Numbered from the stretch's first letter, positions 1-8,554 are shown. The stretch: 44,002 nucleotides of DNA from an uncultured Flavobacteriales bacterium (GCA_959608625.1 CAUHQV010000020.1:1-44002); one strand, 5' to 3'. The notes: generated by a model from the letters alone, not told the origin. Translations and numbers: made by a program.

Positions 1-169
1 GTACGAATTCGACTTCGGTATTTTCCACGATATCCCCGGAGACCACCAGTATGTCGTCTTCTTTGCCCGGCAGCTCGGCTTGGAACTCCGAGATACAACT
101 TACCGGAAGCAATACCGACACAACTATCGCAAGGGCGGATGTGAAAATATGTGTTACTCTCTGTTTCAT
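1..169 (-). CDS. DUF4249-like lipoprotein, N-terminal part (cut by window edge)
   Basis: Only the first 56 codons are visible; the gene continues past base 1. The reading starts at ATG 169-167 with MKQRVTHIFTSA, then a hydrophobic stretch ending in a lipobox (LLPVSC), so the mature protein is probably a lipoprotein with Cys at about residue 25. The mature start (SEFQAELPGKEDDILVVSGD) has the pattern of DUF4249 proteins, in which an acidic stretch is followed by a 'LVVxGxI' strand. It begins 5 bases after the TonB-dependent receptor stop, and DUF4249 genes commonly follow such receptors in Bacteroidetes. Role unknown; an accessory outer-membrane partner of the receptor is inference. Too little is present for a firm family call. 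Confidence 0.6.
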   Translation of the reverse strand, partial: MKQRVTHIFTSALAIVVSVLLPVSCISEFQAELPGKEDDILVVSGDIVENTEVEFV

Positions 170-174
170 GGCGG

Positions 175-2940
175 TTAGAATTTTAAACTATACGTTACAT
201 AAGGGATAGGGGCTCCGAAAATGGATAACTGGTATCCTTTTATACTCCCTCCCTCGCTGACATAGTAAACCGAATACACGTTTTTCCGGCCCGTAAAATT
301 GTACACCCCTATGGATATTTTACTGTGGACAAGGGCGGTCTTCCGGTGTGTCGGCTCGATATTAAAGGCGATGTCGCCGCGGAAATAATCGGGGATACGG
401 AACGTATTCCTATCGGTATAAATAACCTGTATCGAGTTCGATGCCGGATTAAAATACTTCCCCGACGGGACGGTAGTGGGCCGGCCCGTACTGTAATCGA
501 CGTTTAACGAAAGGCTGAAACGTTGGGTAAATTTGTAGTTCCCGACAAGCTTGAAATCATGGGGTTTGTCATAATTCGTCGGATACCATTCCCCATTATT
601 GATCGGATTGGCGATCAACTTGTCGCTTTGCCGCAGGAAAGTACGGGAATACGTGTAGCTCACCCATCCGTTGAGTTTGCCCGACATTTTTTTTATGGAG
701 AATTCCGCTCCATAGGCATAGCCTTCCGTAGATACGACATCCGTTTCGATATGGTGGTTCATGATGAGCTTGGCTCCGCCCCGATAATCGAGGTAGTCGT
801 TCATCCGTTTATAATACACCTCGACCGAGGTTTCCACATCCTTTTTGGGGATCGTATAATAAAGTCCCGTGGCCGCCTGCCAGCCCGTTTGGGGTTTTAT
901 GTTGGCATCGCTAAGCTTCCAAGTGTCCGTGGGAGACATGATAACCGTGTTGGACAACTTATGTATGTATTGCCGCATGGTATTGAACCCGGCTTTTAAC
1001 GAAAGGTTGTCCTGTAACATATACCGGGCAGACAAGCGGAATTCAGGTCCCTGGTAAGTCTTGAATATTTTGTTCCCCTCCACATCGACCGTTTCGGATA
1101 CCGACTCCTGGCTCGGAAGTTTTCCCGGGAGGTATTTATTGTAAGTGCGCGGCCCCATAGCATTGAACATCGAATACCGGATACCGGCATTCACGGAAAA
1201 CTTGGGGGTAATCGCCCATTCATCGCTCACATAAATGGCAGATTCCAGGGCCTTTTCCTCCTGTAATTCGTCATGCCTCATCAGGGAAGCCTCCCCTACG
1301 GGATCCAGGGTGCCGGCATTGATCTTGTACAGAATCGTATTAAGGCCGAAATCTATCTTATGTTTTCCTAAATCGTAGGTGAAATCCGCTTTGGCAAAAA
1401 ACTGATTGATGTCGAAAGTAAGTTTAAATGCCTCCGTTTCTTGGGCCGTTTCCTTGTTCAAATAATCGTAATGGTCATACCCGGCCGAAAAATTCAGAAG
1501 AAACCTGTCGTTGAAAATCGTACGCCATTTGGCCGAGGCATTCAGGTTGGTATACCCGTATTTTTCATACTTGCTGAATGAAAATTGGTCATGACTGTAA
1601 TAGCCGTAGACATTCAACTGGTTTTTCCGGTTGATGTCATGGCTGAAGACAGCACCTAAATCATAAAAATTGGCCGTGCCGTCATTGTACCCGCTGTCGT
1701 CCGGGAGAGCTTTCAATATCCAGTCCGAATAGGTAGTCCTGCCGGTAAGCAGCAAGGATGTCCTGTTTTTTGCGATAGGGATCTCAAGGTTCAGATTGCT
1801 CGTCACCAGCCCTATCCCGGCCGATCCGGTGAACTTTTCCTTGCTGGCTTCTTTTCCGGTAATATTCAGCACCGACGATATCCTTCCCCCGTATTTGGCG
1901 GGAATACTGCTTTTAAAAAGTTCGGCCTGATCTACCATCTCTACGCTGAATGCGGTAAAAAAACCGAAAAGATGATTCGGGTTGTAAATGGTCCCGTTAT
2001 TCAGGAGTATCAGGTTCTGATCCGTGGCGCCTCCGCGGACATTGAACCCGGTAGAAGCCTCTCCCACCGTTTTTACCCCCGGCAATGTCTGTATGGCCCT
2101 TAAAAGATCTACTTCCCCCAATGCCATCGGGACATTTTTGATCTTGGCAACCTCCATCGTCTCCACCCCTATCTGCGTACTTTTCAGGCTGTTTATTCTA
2201 TCTGCATAGACCGTTACTTCCTCCAGCATCTTTACATCCTCCATCATTTCGATATTCAGGTTTCCGTCCCCGTAGAGCATTAACTGCCTGGTCGTGGGCC
2301 TGAAAGTAAATCCGCTTATATCCAGTTTTATTCGCCCGGTAGGCAATTCGATCGAGTAATTTCCGTCCTTATCCGTCGTGCTGGCCACATAAGGATCCTT
2401 TAATACGATAGTGACTCCGGGTACCGGCTCCCCGGTTTTAAAAGTCGTCACTTTTCCTTTTAGCACGGATTTTGCCGGTTTCTCTTTGGAATACCTGTTG
2501 CCTATGGCATACACCCTGTTCTCAGAGGCCGACGTTTCCGTGGGTATTCCCATATCCATGTCGGCCGGCGCCTCTGCCGGGAGCAATTGGCGATCCGGCT
2601 GATCCGCTTGCTGCAAATCCAAAGAAAGCATATACCGGGTATCCAGCAGTTCCCCGGCTAAAATATATATTTTCCCCCCGTAGGTCGAAACCATGTATTC
2701 CGTGCCGGCGAAAGCGCTTTTCAACCTTTGCAAGGGAGAGTCCCCGCCCTTACCGGCATGTACCTTCAATCCCGGTTCGAGGTTGGTATAAACCCGGTAG
2801 TCGCTTTTGGTTTCCACCATATCTATCAGTTCCCCGATTGAAATGCTATCTTTTTCAACGGGTGCGATTTGTTGAGCCGCAAGTTTTTCCTGGGCAAAAC
2901 CGACCAGCAGTAAAATTGTAAGTAGTGTAGTTTTTTTCAT
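175..2940 (-). CDS. TonB-dependent outer-membrane receptor
   Basis: An outer-membrane active transporter driven by TonB; the substrate cannot be read from the sequence. From the N-terminus: signal peptide (about 1-25, ending in AQ), an STN/FecR-like short domain (about 30-95, 'SIGELIDMVETKSDYRVY'), a linker, a CarboxypepD_reg-like beta-sandwich (about 160-245), the plug (about 250-365, with 'LPGVKTVGEASTGFNVRGG' and 'FKSSIPAKYGGRISSVLNI') and a beta-barrel ending in aromatic Phe (SLKF). The STN domain can allow anti-sigma signalling, but no sigma/FecR pair is visible here. I chose the ATG at 2940; a TTG three codons upstream is also open. It lies 15 bases after the upstream small exported protein and 5 bases before the DUF4249-like gene, so the three form an operon. 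No SusD partner is present, which argues against a glycan-utilisation locus. Confidence 0.93.
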   Translation of the reverse strand: MKKTTLLTILLLVGFAQEKLAAQQIAPVEKDSISIGELIDMVETKSDYRVYTNLEPGLKVHAGKGGDSPLQRLKSAFAGTEYMVSTYGGKIYILAGELLDTRYMLSLDLQQADQPDRQLLPAEAPADMDMGIPTETSASENRVYAIGNRYSKEKPAKSVLKGKVTTFKTGEPVPGVTIVLKDPYVASTTDKDGNYSIELPTGRIKLDISGFTFRPTTRQLMLYGDGNLNIEMMEDVKMLEEVTVYADRINSLKSTQIGVETMEVAKIKNVPMALGEVDLLRAIQTLPGVKTVGEASTGFNVRGGATDQNLILLNNGTIYNPNHLFGFFTAFSVEMVDQAELFKSSIPAKYGGRISSVLNITGKEASKEKFTGSAGIGLVTSNLNLEIPIAKNRTSLLLTGRTTYSDWILKALPDDSGYNDGTANFYDLGAVFSHDINRKNQLNVYGYYSHDQFSFSKYEKYGYTNLNASAKWRTIFNDRFLLNFSAGYDHYDYLNKETAQETEAFKLTFDINQFFAKADFTYDLGKHKIDFGLNTILYKINAGTLDPVGEASLMRHDELQEEKALESAIYVSDEWAITPKFSVNAGIRYSMFNAMGPRTYNKYLPGKLPSQESVSETVDVEGNKIFKTYQGPEFRLSARYMLQDNLSLKAGFNTMRQYIHKLSNTVIMSPTDTWKLSDANIKPQTGWQAATGLYYTIPKKDVETSVEVYYKRMNDYLDYRGGAKLIMNHHIETDVVSTEGYAYGAEFSIKKMSGKLNGWVSYTYSRTFLRQSDKLIANPINNGEWYPTNYDKPHDFKLVGNYKFTQRFSLSLNVDYSTGRPTTVPSGKYFNPASNSIQVIYTDRNTFRIPDYFRGDIAFNIEPTHRKTALVHSKISIGVYNFTGRKNVYSVYYVSEGGSIKGYQLSIFGAPIPYVTYSLKF

Positions 2941-2955
2941 GGCCGCCAAATTCGT

Positions 2956-3648
2956 TTACAGGTTATCACAAAAAGTGGCCAAAGCGATCATACTTTGTTC
3001 TTTGGCATCAATAAAATCGAGCCTGTTTTCCCTTGCGTATCTATTGATCTGTTTTTTATTTTCAGGAAACAACCGGAGAAAATCGCCTTTATTTTTCATG
3101 TGGTAGTATTTTCCCCCGATACCCAGATAATATTTGATTTCCCACTCAAATACAAGGGGAACGGCTTTTTTATCCTGGATAACGACACGCTCCTCGCACA
3201 GGAGGTTTATTTTTCCGCCCTCAAAACAAGGGACATAAAACCCCTCGTTCTTCAGTCCGGAATTCTTGGACGGAACGATCCATATAAACGCCCGGTCGTA
3301 TACAGTGACTTTTTGGACCCTTGCAAACGGCATGACCAACGCCTGATTGGCAGGACTTAAGACCACTGCCTGCTGCTTATACAAGTCCAAGCGTATGTTC
3401 TGGCCCCCATAATAAATATCATTCAATACGATCGAGCCTTCCGCATAATTCCGATCCTTGTAATAAGGATTCCCTTGATAAAGTCTGAGATTGTAGGGCG
3501 TTTCTATTTTCCCGCTGTACAATCGGGAAAAAAGCCCGGTCTTATCGACATAATCTCCTGCAACATCCTGGGCCTGGAGTTTCCCGCAGGTAAAAGAAAG
3601 AGCAAGAAATGCAAACACGGTCGTGCTGATTTTGGATGCAAGTTTCAT
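2956..3648 (-). CDS. Exported protein of unknown function, first gene of receptor operon
   Basis: 230 residues from the ATG at 3648; an in-frame ATG 16 codons earlier exists, but it precedes the signal peptide and lies upstream of the predicted promoter. The N-terminus (MKLASKISTTVFAFLALSF..CGKLQAQ) is a clear Sec signal peptide. The mature part is beta-rich and ends in a helical segment with 'FPENKKQINRYARENRLDF', a tail seen in several small exported Bacteroidetes proteins. I do not recognise a named family. It is the first gene of the operon with the TonB-dependent receptor and the DUF4249-like lipoprotein, so a periplasmic or outer-membrane accessory role for that receptor is likely but inferred. 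Confidence 0.75.
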   Translation of the reverse strand: MKLASKISTTVFAFLALSFTCGKLQAQDVAGDYVDKTGLFSRLYSGKIETPYNLRLYQGNPYYKDRNYAEGSIVLNDIYYGGQNIRLDLYKQQAVVLSPANQALVMPFARVQKVTVYDRAFIWIVPSKNSGLKNEGFYVPCFEGGKINLLCEERVVIQDKKAVPLVFEWEIKYYLGIGGKYYHMKNKGDFLRLFPENKKQINRYARENRLDFIDAKEQSMIALATFCDNL

Positions 3649-3672
3649 GATGTGTAGTAGTTTTAGTATGAA

Positions 3673-3702
3673 CAAATATATACCAAAAAATATCAATTAC
3701 AA
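3673..3702 (-). promoter_or_regulatory. Predicted Bacteroidetes-type promoter of receptor operon
   Basis: On the minus strand TATATTTG (plus 3673-3680) matches the -7 consensus TAnnTTTG, and GTTG (plus 3700-3703) lies 19 bases upstream, the usual spacing to the -33 element. Transcription would start about 18-20 bases before the ATG at 3648. This supports the 3648 start over the earlier in-frame ATG. Confidence 0.5.
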
Positions 3703-4224
3703 CTTATCAATAAAAAAATATCTCATTATATTATACGATATTCTTTGTTTATATTATTTCTATGGAACAAACGTACGTTTATAACATGAAACTTCGATAA
3801 ACAGCGGATTAACAAAACAATACACACTAAGACATTTATGGAAAAGATAAAAAAATATCCATGAATGTTTTTTTGGATGAAAATAAATCGTACGTTTTTA
3901 TCATAAATACATTATCTAAAAGCATACAAAACCATTAAAACATACAAATATCCCGAAGTAAAATCCGGAGTATTCAAACTATTTCGTACTGATTTTATGA
4001 TTGTGCTGGCTTTTTATCATTGTCGGGAATTTTTTGAAACATTTTGACGTTTGTAAGGAATATTTTACTCCGGCCGGCAGGATAAGCCCTCCTCTTTGAG
4101 ACGGAACGGATGAAAGTGCAAAAACCATTCTCCGCAGTTGAAAAAAGAGGCATGCCCATATCCTTAACCAAGGATCATAAGCACGCCCGATTTAAATTTT
4201 AAAAAACTAAAAACGCTCCGTGGA
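3703..4224. other. AT-rich intergenic region, no gene
   Basis: About 520 bases without a credible coding frame. It holds two copies of the palindrome CGTACG (3772-3777, inside the 12-base palindrome AAACGTACGTTT at 3769-3780; and 3889-3894, followed by TTTTTA). There is also a distant 8-base inverted repeat CCGGAGTA/TACTCCGG (3965-3972 and 4066-4073) and a small hairpin ATCCTT-AACC-AAGGAT (4160-4175). The CGTACG sites lie upstream of the receptor operon promoter and may be regulator sites. The T-rich minus-strand sequence just after the stop at 4225 may end the phosphoesterase transcript, but I see no strong stem there. Confidence 0.4.
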
Positions 4225-5514
4225 TTATCTCTTAGCCAATACCGACACTTCGTCGACTACATTACCGTTGCGATCGTACAGCGTAAGGTGCAGCTTTTCA
4301 TTATCGGCGTCCATTACCAGGGCGCCGACCGTACGGCTGCCTTCCGTCCAACGGTATTTGATCAAATCGGTATTGTCGGTCCACTCCCCCAAATCCCGTC
4401 CGCGTTCGTTATCCGAAGAGGGAGTCTGGAGATAGACGGTTCCTTTCGTTCCGTCGGTTTCCTTATCCTGGTATATGGCATTGGTGCGCGCATAGATATG
4501 ATTGTTCCCTGCAATGGCCAGATCCACGCCGTATTCATCGAACAATTCTTTCCAACGGCCATACTGCGAAGTTTTCCCATTGTCGCCCAGGAACCATTGG
4601 TAATGCTCCACTACGACGATATATTTGGTCGGGTTGGATTGGATCACTTTTTTGACCCACTCCTGGGCCTCCGCAAGGCCTTCTGCGCTGCGCATATTTT
4701 CGTTATTGAGCATGATGAACAGGGCATTGTCGTATTTGAAATAATAGCAAACGCCCTCTTCTCCTTTATAACCGTTCTCAGGGTTATTATTTGCAAACCG
4801 GAAATACTGGTTCGACAATTTGGCGGACTGGCGGTCCATATTGTCATGGTTGCCGTTGACTCCCGCCCACATATATTTCGAGAAATAAGGCTCGGCATAC
4901 AAACGTTTCCAGAAAGAATAACTACCGCCCCACGCGCAAACATCCCCTGCGTGCAGCATAAAATCAAAATCCTTCCCGTTACGGTCTTCCAACGTTTTCA
5001 CCATATCCATCGCTGCTTCCAGCCGTTTGGGGAGCGGCGTGTAAGAATGGAAATCGGAAATGATCCCGGCAGTCCACAAGCCGGATTCGGGCGCCGTCCT
5101 GAAATAATGGACTTCGCTCATCTCTCCGGATCCGACCCGGTACATATACTCGGTAGCCGGTTCGAGGCGGTTCAACTCAACGGTACACCGCAAAAAACGG
5201 GCCTCTTCATAAAAATTCTCGCCCGTGGCTTTTTTCGAGTACAGGCTGTCGTAGACCGTGCATAAATGCTGTTTTGCTTTGACCTTTTTCGCATTTTTCC
5301 ACTGCGTATCGCTGCGCTTGGTATAAATACAATAGCTTTTTTTGGCCCCCAGGTCCGTATGCCAATTGATGCGGACTTCTTTCGAAGCTTTCTCTCCCGG
5401 GTTTGCGATGATGGTGTAAGCCTCGCTTTCTCCGCTCTTTTGACCCGTCTGGGCCGATGCGGCAAACGTCAAGCCCAATACAAGGGCTAGAAAAAATAAC
5501 AGTTTTCTTTTCAT
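4225..5514 (-). CDS. Exported purple-acid-phosphatase-like metallophosphoesterase
   Basis: 429 residues with a signal peptide (1-21, ending ASAQ). Residues about 30-140 form a fibronectin-type/purple acid phosphatase N-terminal domain ('ANPGEKASKEVRINWHTD', 'LNRLEPATEYMYRVG'). A calcineurin-like phosphoesterase domain follows with the metal motifs D154-F-H156, GD (190-191), GNHD (221-224) and H304. The last motif reads GNNHIYAR (336-343) where the family normally has GHxH, so the first His is replaced by Asn; metal coordination at that position may differ. Likely a periplasmic or surface phosphomonoesterase or phosphodiesterase; the substrate is unknown. It stands alone, with the TraB-like gene upstream ended by a strong terminator at 5584-5629. 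Confident in the family, not in activity. Confidence 0.88.
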   Translation of the reverse strand: MKRKLLFFLALVLGLTFAASAQTGQKSGESEAYTIIANPGEKASKEVRINWHTDLGAKKSYCIYTKRSDTQWKNAKKVKAKQHLCTVYDSLYSKKATGENFYEEARFLRCTVELNRLEPATEYMYRVGSGEMSEVHYFRTAPESGLWTAGIISDFHSYTPLPKRLEAAMDMVKTLEDRNGKDFDFMLHAGDVCAWGGSYSFWKRLYAEPYFSKYMWAGVNGNHDNMDRQSAKLSNQYFRFANNNPENGYKGEEGVCYYFKYDNALFIMLNNENMRSAEGLAEAQEWVKKVIQSNPTKYIVVVEHYQWFLGDNGKTSQYGRWKELFDEYGVDLAIAGNNHIYARTNAIYQDKETDGTKGTVYLQTPSSDNERGRDLGEWTDNTDLIKYRWTEGSRTVGALVMDADNEKLHLTLYDRNGNVVDEVSVLAKR

Positions 5515-5541
5515 GGATACGTAGTTTCAAAATGGTTTTTA

Positions 5542-5549
5542 CAAAAGTA
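5542..5549 (-). promoter_or_regulatory. Predicted -7 promoter element for the phosphoesterase gene
   Basis: TACTTTTG on the minus strand matches TAnnTTTG, 28 bases before the ATG at 5514. The best -33 candidate (TTTG, plus 5573-5576) is 23 bases away, slightly longer than ideal. Confidence 0.4.
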
Positions 5550-5583
5550 ACCAATTAATGCGGCCGAACATCCAAACTTGCCG

Positions 5584-5629
5584 AAAAAACAACAATCCCG
5601 GGAGTTAATCCCGGGATTGTTGTTTTTTT
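5584..5629 (-). terminator. Strong rho-independent terminator after the TraB-like gene
   Basis: A perfect 19-base inverted repeat (arms 5584-5602 and 5610-5628, GC core CCCGGG, 7-base loop AGTTAAT) with A-tract on the left and T-tract on the right, so it can end transcripts in both directions. It begins right at the stop codon of the TraB-like gene (5628-5630) and isolates it from the phosphoesterase gene. Confidence 0.9.
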
Positions 5630-6674
5630 AATTCATCGGTTCCACTGTATAGCCTTCTTTTTTCAGCAAATTGATCAATCCTTCTTCCCCTCCCAAATGG
5701 ACAGCACCTACGGCAATAAAAGTGGATTTTTCTTTTATGATGCCCGGCAGTACCTTCATCCAAGCATAATTGCGGTCATACAATATTTCCTTGATTGATT
5801 TTTTCAAGACCGAAGAATCGTCCGGGTTTATACCGTTCAATTTTTGCAGCTGTTTTTCTTTTTCCTCATAGACCTTAAATATATCCTGCTGCCGATAGGC
5901 CTCTCTCATATCGGCCACGTCTTCATCCATGAATTTCTCATAATCCAAAGTATCGAGCTTGTTTACAAAGGCCATCAAAGAATCGGCTTCTTCTTTCAGC
6001 GTCTTCCCGTTTTGGAACAAAGCGCTTCTGTTACAACCGCTCAATTCGTCCAATCCGATGATTTCCTTTCCATGCGTATAAGAGTATTTCTGCACATACA
6101 CATCCATTATATCCTTTTCGGCCAAAATCTGCGCTCTTTTTTTAAAGAACAAGCTGTCGGATGTATCCAATTCCTTTATCTTTTCCCGGATATTATTCCG
6201 TACTTTTTTCTCGGCCAGTGCATAGCCAATAGAGAACGTTATTGCCGCCGGCCTTAAATTTATTCCTGCCGATGTACTCCTTCCGCCTAACTTCCGCCGA
6301 AGAAAAGAATCCAATTCCGCGATTTGTCCTTCATCCAATAAATCTTTGAACAAACTATCGCCCGGCATCAGCATTTCTTTGAAGCGGTTTTTCTGGAATT
6401 CAATGTTAAGCTCTTTCATGGCCTCTTTTACCGCGACCTGTTCGCTGGCAAGTACATCCGCCGAATCGAGGGCCTCATAAAAAAACGGGATACTGTCCAA
6501 AAAGGACTGGTTTCTCAACTGTATATCCCCGTGCCAGGTTCCAAACAAATAAGAGGGTTTTTGCAACCCGTTCCCGGAAATTTTCCATAAAAGGTTTTTT
6601 GGGCTGTGTTTCGACGGATTGCAGGACGCCACGATCAAGAGGAGCCCGATAAAAAGCAGTGTTATTTTTTTCAT
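5628..6674 (-). CDS. TraB/GumN family lipoprotein
   Basis: 348 residues from the ATG at 6674; an in-frame ATG 18 codons earlier exists but the lipoprotein signal begins at 6674. The signal LLLIVASC places the lipidated Cys at 18. The TraB/GumN fold is marked by 'YLFGTWHGDIQL' (about 42-53, GxxH motif) near the start and 'FIAVGAVHLGGEEGLINLLKKEGY' split over strand and helix at the C-terminus. Related proteins of the Tiki/TraB group have been proposed to be metalloproteases; in bacteria the substrate is unknown. Single-gene transcript: own promoter-like element at 6696-6703 and terminator at 5584-5629. Confidence 0.9.
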   Translation of the reverse strand: MKKITLLFIGLLLIVASCNPSKHSPKNLLWKISGNGLQKPSYLFGTWHGDIQLRNQSFLDSIPFFYEALDSADVLASEQVAVKEAMKELNIEFQKNRFKEMLMPGDSLFKDLLDEGQIAELDSFLRRKLGGRSTSAGINLRPAAITFSIGYALAEKKVRNNIREKIKELDTSDSLFFKKRAQILAEKDIMDVYVQKYSYTHGKEIIGLDELSGCNRSALFQNGKTLKEEADSLMAFVNKLDTLDYEKFMDEDVADMREAYRQQDIFKVYEEKEKQLQKLNGINPDDSSVLKKSIKEILYDRNYAWMKVLPGIIKEKSTFIAVGAVHLGGEEGLINLLKKEGYTVEPMN

Positions 6675-6695
6675 GATTGTATAGGTTTCGCCGGA

Positions 6696-6703
6696 CAAAT
6701 ATA
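6696..6703 (-). promoter_or_regulatory. Predicted -7 promoter element for the TraB-like gene
   Basis: TATATTTG on the minus strand, 22 bases before the ATG at 6674; a TTTG (plus 6726-6729) lies 22 bases further upstream as a possible -33 element. Confidence 0.45.
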
Positions 6704-6917
6704 GTCCGTTTTTAAAATTCATTATCAAAAAAGTAATGATTTTGAAAGGATTTTTACTGGTTCCAACCTACCTTATCATCTCTCTAAAATTTACAATTCC
6801 GAGTGATCCGCAAAAACCGGCAAATACAATAACTTCGTTCCGCAGCTTTCCCGCACAACGAATATTGAGAGGTAGGAAATCCCCGCAGAACATAAGTTTG
6901 CCGGTCAACTACGGGAT

Positions 6918-7913
6918 TTATTGAAAATACGCCGCCGCCCGGTCGGCTACGTTCTGCTGCAGGTCGTAGTAATAAAACGGGTAATCGCAGCCGTGCAATA
7001 CTCCCAGGGGGAATATCGCAATGGGTATCCGGTAATCTTCCGGATCGACCGTCGAGCACAACACGACGCCCCGCTGGCGATTCACCCGCGCATCGGCAAA
7101 ATGGGGCCGGTCTACGAACGATCCATTCTCTTCCAGGCGCGCACCCAGGCTTAGCTCCGCACCGGCGGGAGTTTCTTCCGTAGTCCAAGTGATCGGGTTG
7201 ATGGCCAGCGCCCCCGGGGTAACGACCGGATTGGGCACCGTCAGCCCCGGCGATTCGGTATTCCAGGATATGAGCACCTTTTGGTCTGTCCGCCCCTGTG
7301 CGAACGAAACATGGGGGTTCTTCTGCAAAAACTCCGGCGTGACGGAATAGCCGATGATGTATGCGGCGATAAAACGCTCCATCAACTCGGGTTTTCCTTT
7401 CAGGTACTCTATGACGTACAGCAAGGTATTGGAGCCCTGCGAGTGCCCGGCCAACAAGAAGGGGCGACCGCCGTTATAATGTTCGATGTAATACTTGAAC
7501 GCTTCCAAGGCATCCACTGCCGGTATCTCCCGCATCGCCTTGTCGTGTTCCGCCTCCGGCAGGGTAAGGACATAAGAGGCACTCATCTGCCGGTAAAACG
7601 GCATATACAGGTTGGCCGTCTGTTCGTATACCGAAGCATTGGACTGTCGGTTTTTTTTGGCACCGGCCCGCATTCCCGCATCGGTGACAGGACAGGAATT
7701 TTCCGCGCCGGAATAGGTCGTCGGATAGAGATAAAAGACATCCACCGCCTTAGATCCACTCCCCCGGGGATTGACCAGCCAACTGTCCGCCGCCGAATAA
7801 TCGGTCGTCACATACCGCGGATCCGGGTCGTGTTTACTACAGGAACAGGCCGCCAGGAAAACGGAACAGGGTATCGCAAAAAAAGCAATATGTCGGATCG
7901 GGGTATTTTTCAT
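6918..7913 (-). CDS. DUF3089 alpha/beta-hydrolase-like lipoprotein
   Basis: 331 residues. The N-terminus has a lipoprotein signal (SVFLAAC, Cys at 23). The body matches the DUF3089 family of serine hydrolases: 'AVDVFYLYPTTYSG' early, the nucleophile elbow LLAGHSQGS with Ser158, and a C-terminal 'LHGCDYPFYYYDLQQNV' that likely carries the catalytic His. Family length is usually 300-370. Likely an esterase/lipase-like enzyme tethered in the cell envelope; substrate unknown. It starts 30 bases downstream of the XRE regulator stop, so the two probably share a transcript and the regulator may control it. The Ser elbow is seen; activity is inferred. Confidence 0.87.
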   Translation of the reverse strand: MKNTPIRHIAFFAIPCSVFLAACSCSKHDPDPRYVTTDYSAADSWLVNPRGSGSKAVDVFYLYPTTYSGAENSCPVTDAGMRAGAKKNRQSNASVYEQTANLYMPFYRQMSASYVLTLPEAEHDKAMREIPAVDALEAFKYYIEHYNGGRPFLLAGHSQGSNTLLYVIEYLKGKPELMERFIAAYIIGYSVTPEFLQKNPHVSFAQGRTDQKVLISWNTESPGLTVPNPVVTPGALAINPITWTTEETPAGAELSLGARLEENGSFVDRPHFADARVNRQRGVVLCSTVDPEDYRIPIAIFPLGVLHGCDYPFYYYDLQQNVADRAAAYFQ

Positions 7914-7943
7914 GGTTGTTAGGGTATAGTTGTTACTTGAATG

Positions 7944-8237
7944 TCATTCTCTCGGTTCGACTACATAGCCTAAACGGTATCCCAATGCCTCCAGAATACG
8001 CTGCATAGTCTTTTGACTGGGATTGATCAATCCCTGTTCGATACGCGACACATAGGTAGGGGAAGCGAACCCGCAAAGCTGGGCCAACTGGGATTGGGAG
8101 ATTTTCCGGCGGGCCCGGGCCTTTTTGAGCGCTTCGGCAAAGGAATAATACTTGTCAGCATTATTTTCGAGGGTAACCGCCTCTTCCCGCCCGTTGGAGG
8201 CGGTGAGGTATACGGTCACTTTGTCCAGTCTTGTCAT
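7944..8237 (-). CDS. XRE/Cro-C1 family small transcriptional regulator
   Basis: 97 residues. The first 40 residues are a short basic/acidic lead; residues about 45-92 are a helix-turn-helix of the Cro/C1 type ('ISQSQLAQLCGFASPTYVSRIEQG' split over helices 2 and 3, then 'NPSQKTMQRILEALGYRL'). The size and layout resemble antitoxin-type regulators such as HigA/HipB, but no toxin gene is adjacent: the next gene is the DUF3089 hydrolase 30 bases downstream. The region just before the ATG has a palindrome flanked by direct repeats (8237-8274), a plausible autoregulatory operator. Confidence 0.88.
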   Translation of the reverse strand: MTRLDKVTVYLTASNGREEAVTLENNADKYYSFAEALKKARARRKISQSQLAQLCGFASPTYVSRIEQGLINPSQKTMQRILEALGYRLGYVVEPRE

Positions 8238-8274
8238 ATATGTACCTTTATTTTAGTGCGGGCACTTATATGTA
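8237..8274. promoter_or_regulatory. Candidate operator: palindrome flanked by direct repeats
   Basis: The inverted repeat AGTGC-GG-GCACT (8255-8266) is flanked by two direct copies of TATATGTA (8237-8244 and 8267-8274), immediately upstream of the XRE gene start. Small XRE regulators usually bind palindromes at their own promoter, so autoregulation is inferred. Confidence 0.4.
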
Positions 8275-8430
8275 AGATAAAACATTTTTCCGCAAGCTCA
8301 ATTAGCCCTACAAAGACTTTAAGAGCATATTTAGAAATCATTATCTCCTTCCTGATGCGGAAAAACCGGAGATGAAGAACGGCGTCGACAATTTAAAAGT
8401 TAATAAAAAGGATATATATGTGATTTTTTA

Positions 8431-8547
8431 TATCTTTGCCCCGAAGAAACAAGGACATATGTGTGTTGTCAGACAAGCGCCGGGGGCGGGATTTTATATT
8501 TTGTTCGATTAGCGTTTTTTACATTTTCCTGCCCTCCCCCGGTCGCC
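8431..8547 (+). other. Promoter-like element followed by a GC-rich imperfect hairpin
   Basis: In the gene-free stretch 8275-8554, TATCTTTG (8431-8438) matches the -7 consensus on the plus strand, though I see no good -33 partner. About 40 bases on, a strong imperfect stem pairs 8477-8490 (GCGCCGGGGGCGGG) with 8532-8546, interrupted by one mismatch and one bulge, around an AT-rich loop. No T-tract follows on either strand, so it is not a standard terminator of the TolC-like gene ending at 8555. It could be a small structured RNA or a hairpin protecting the efflux mRNA 3' end. Unproven. Confidence 0.3.
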
Positions 8548-8554
8548 ATTAAAA

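Noticed and set aside
6736..6924. Short plus-strand frame of 62 codons between two minus-strand genes
   Set aside because: It overlaps the promoter region of the TraB-like gene and the end of the DUF3089 gene, has no recognisable domain and no promoter of its own.
7944..8237. Toxin-antitoxin module
   Set aside because: The XRE protein resembles an antitoxin, but no toxin-sized gene lies next to it on either strand.
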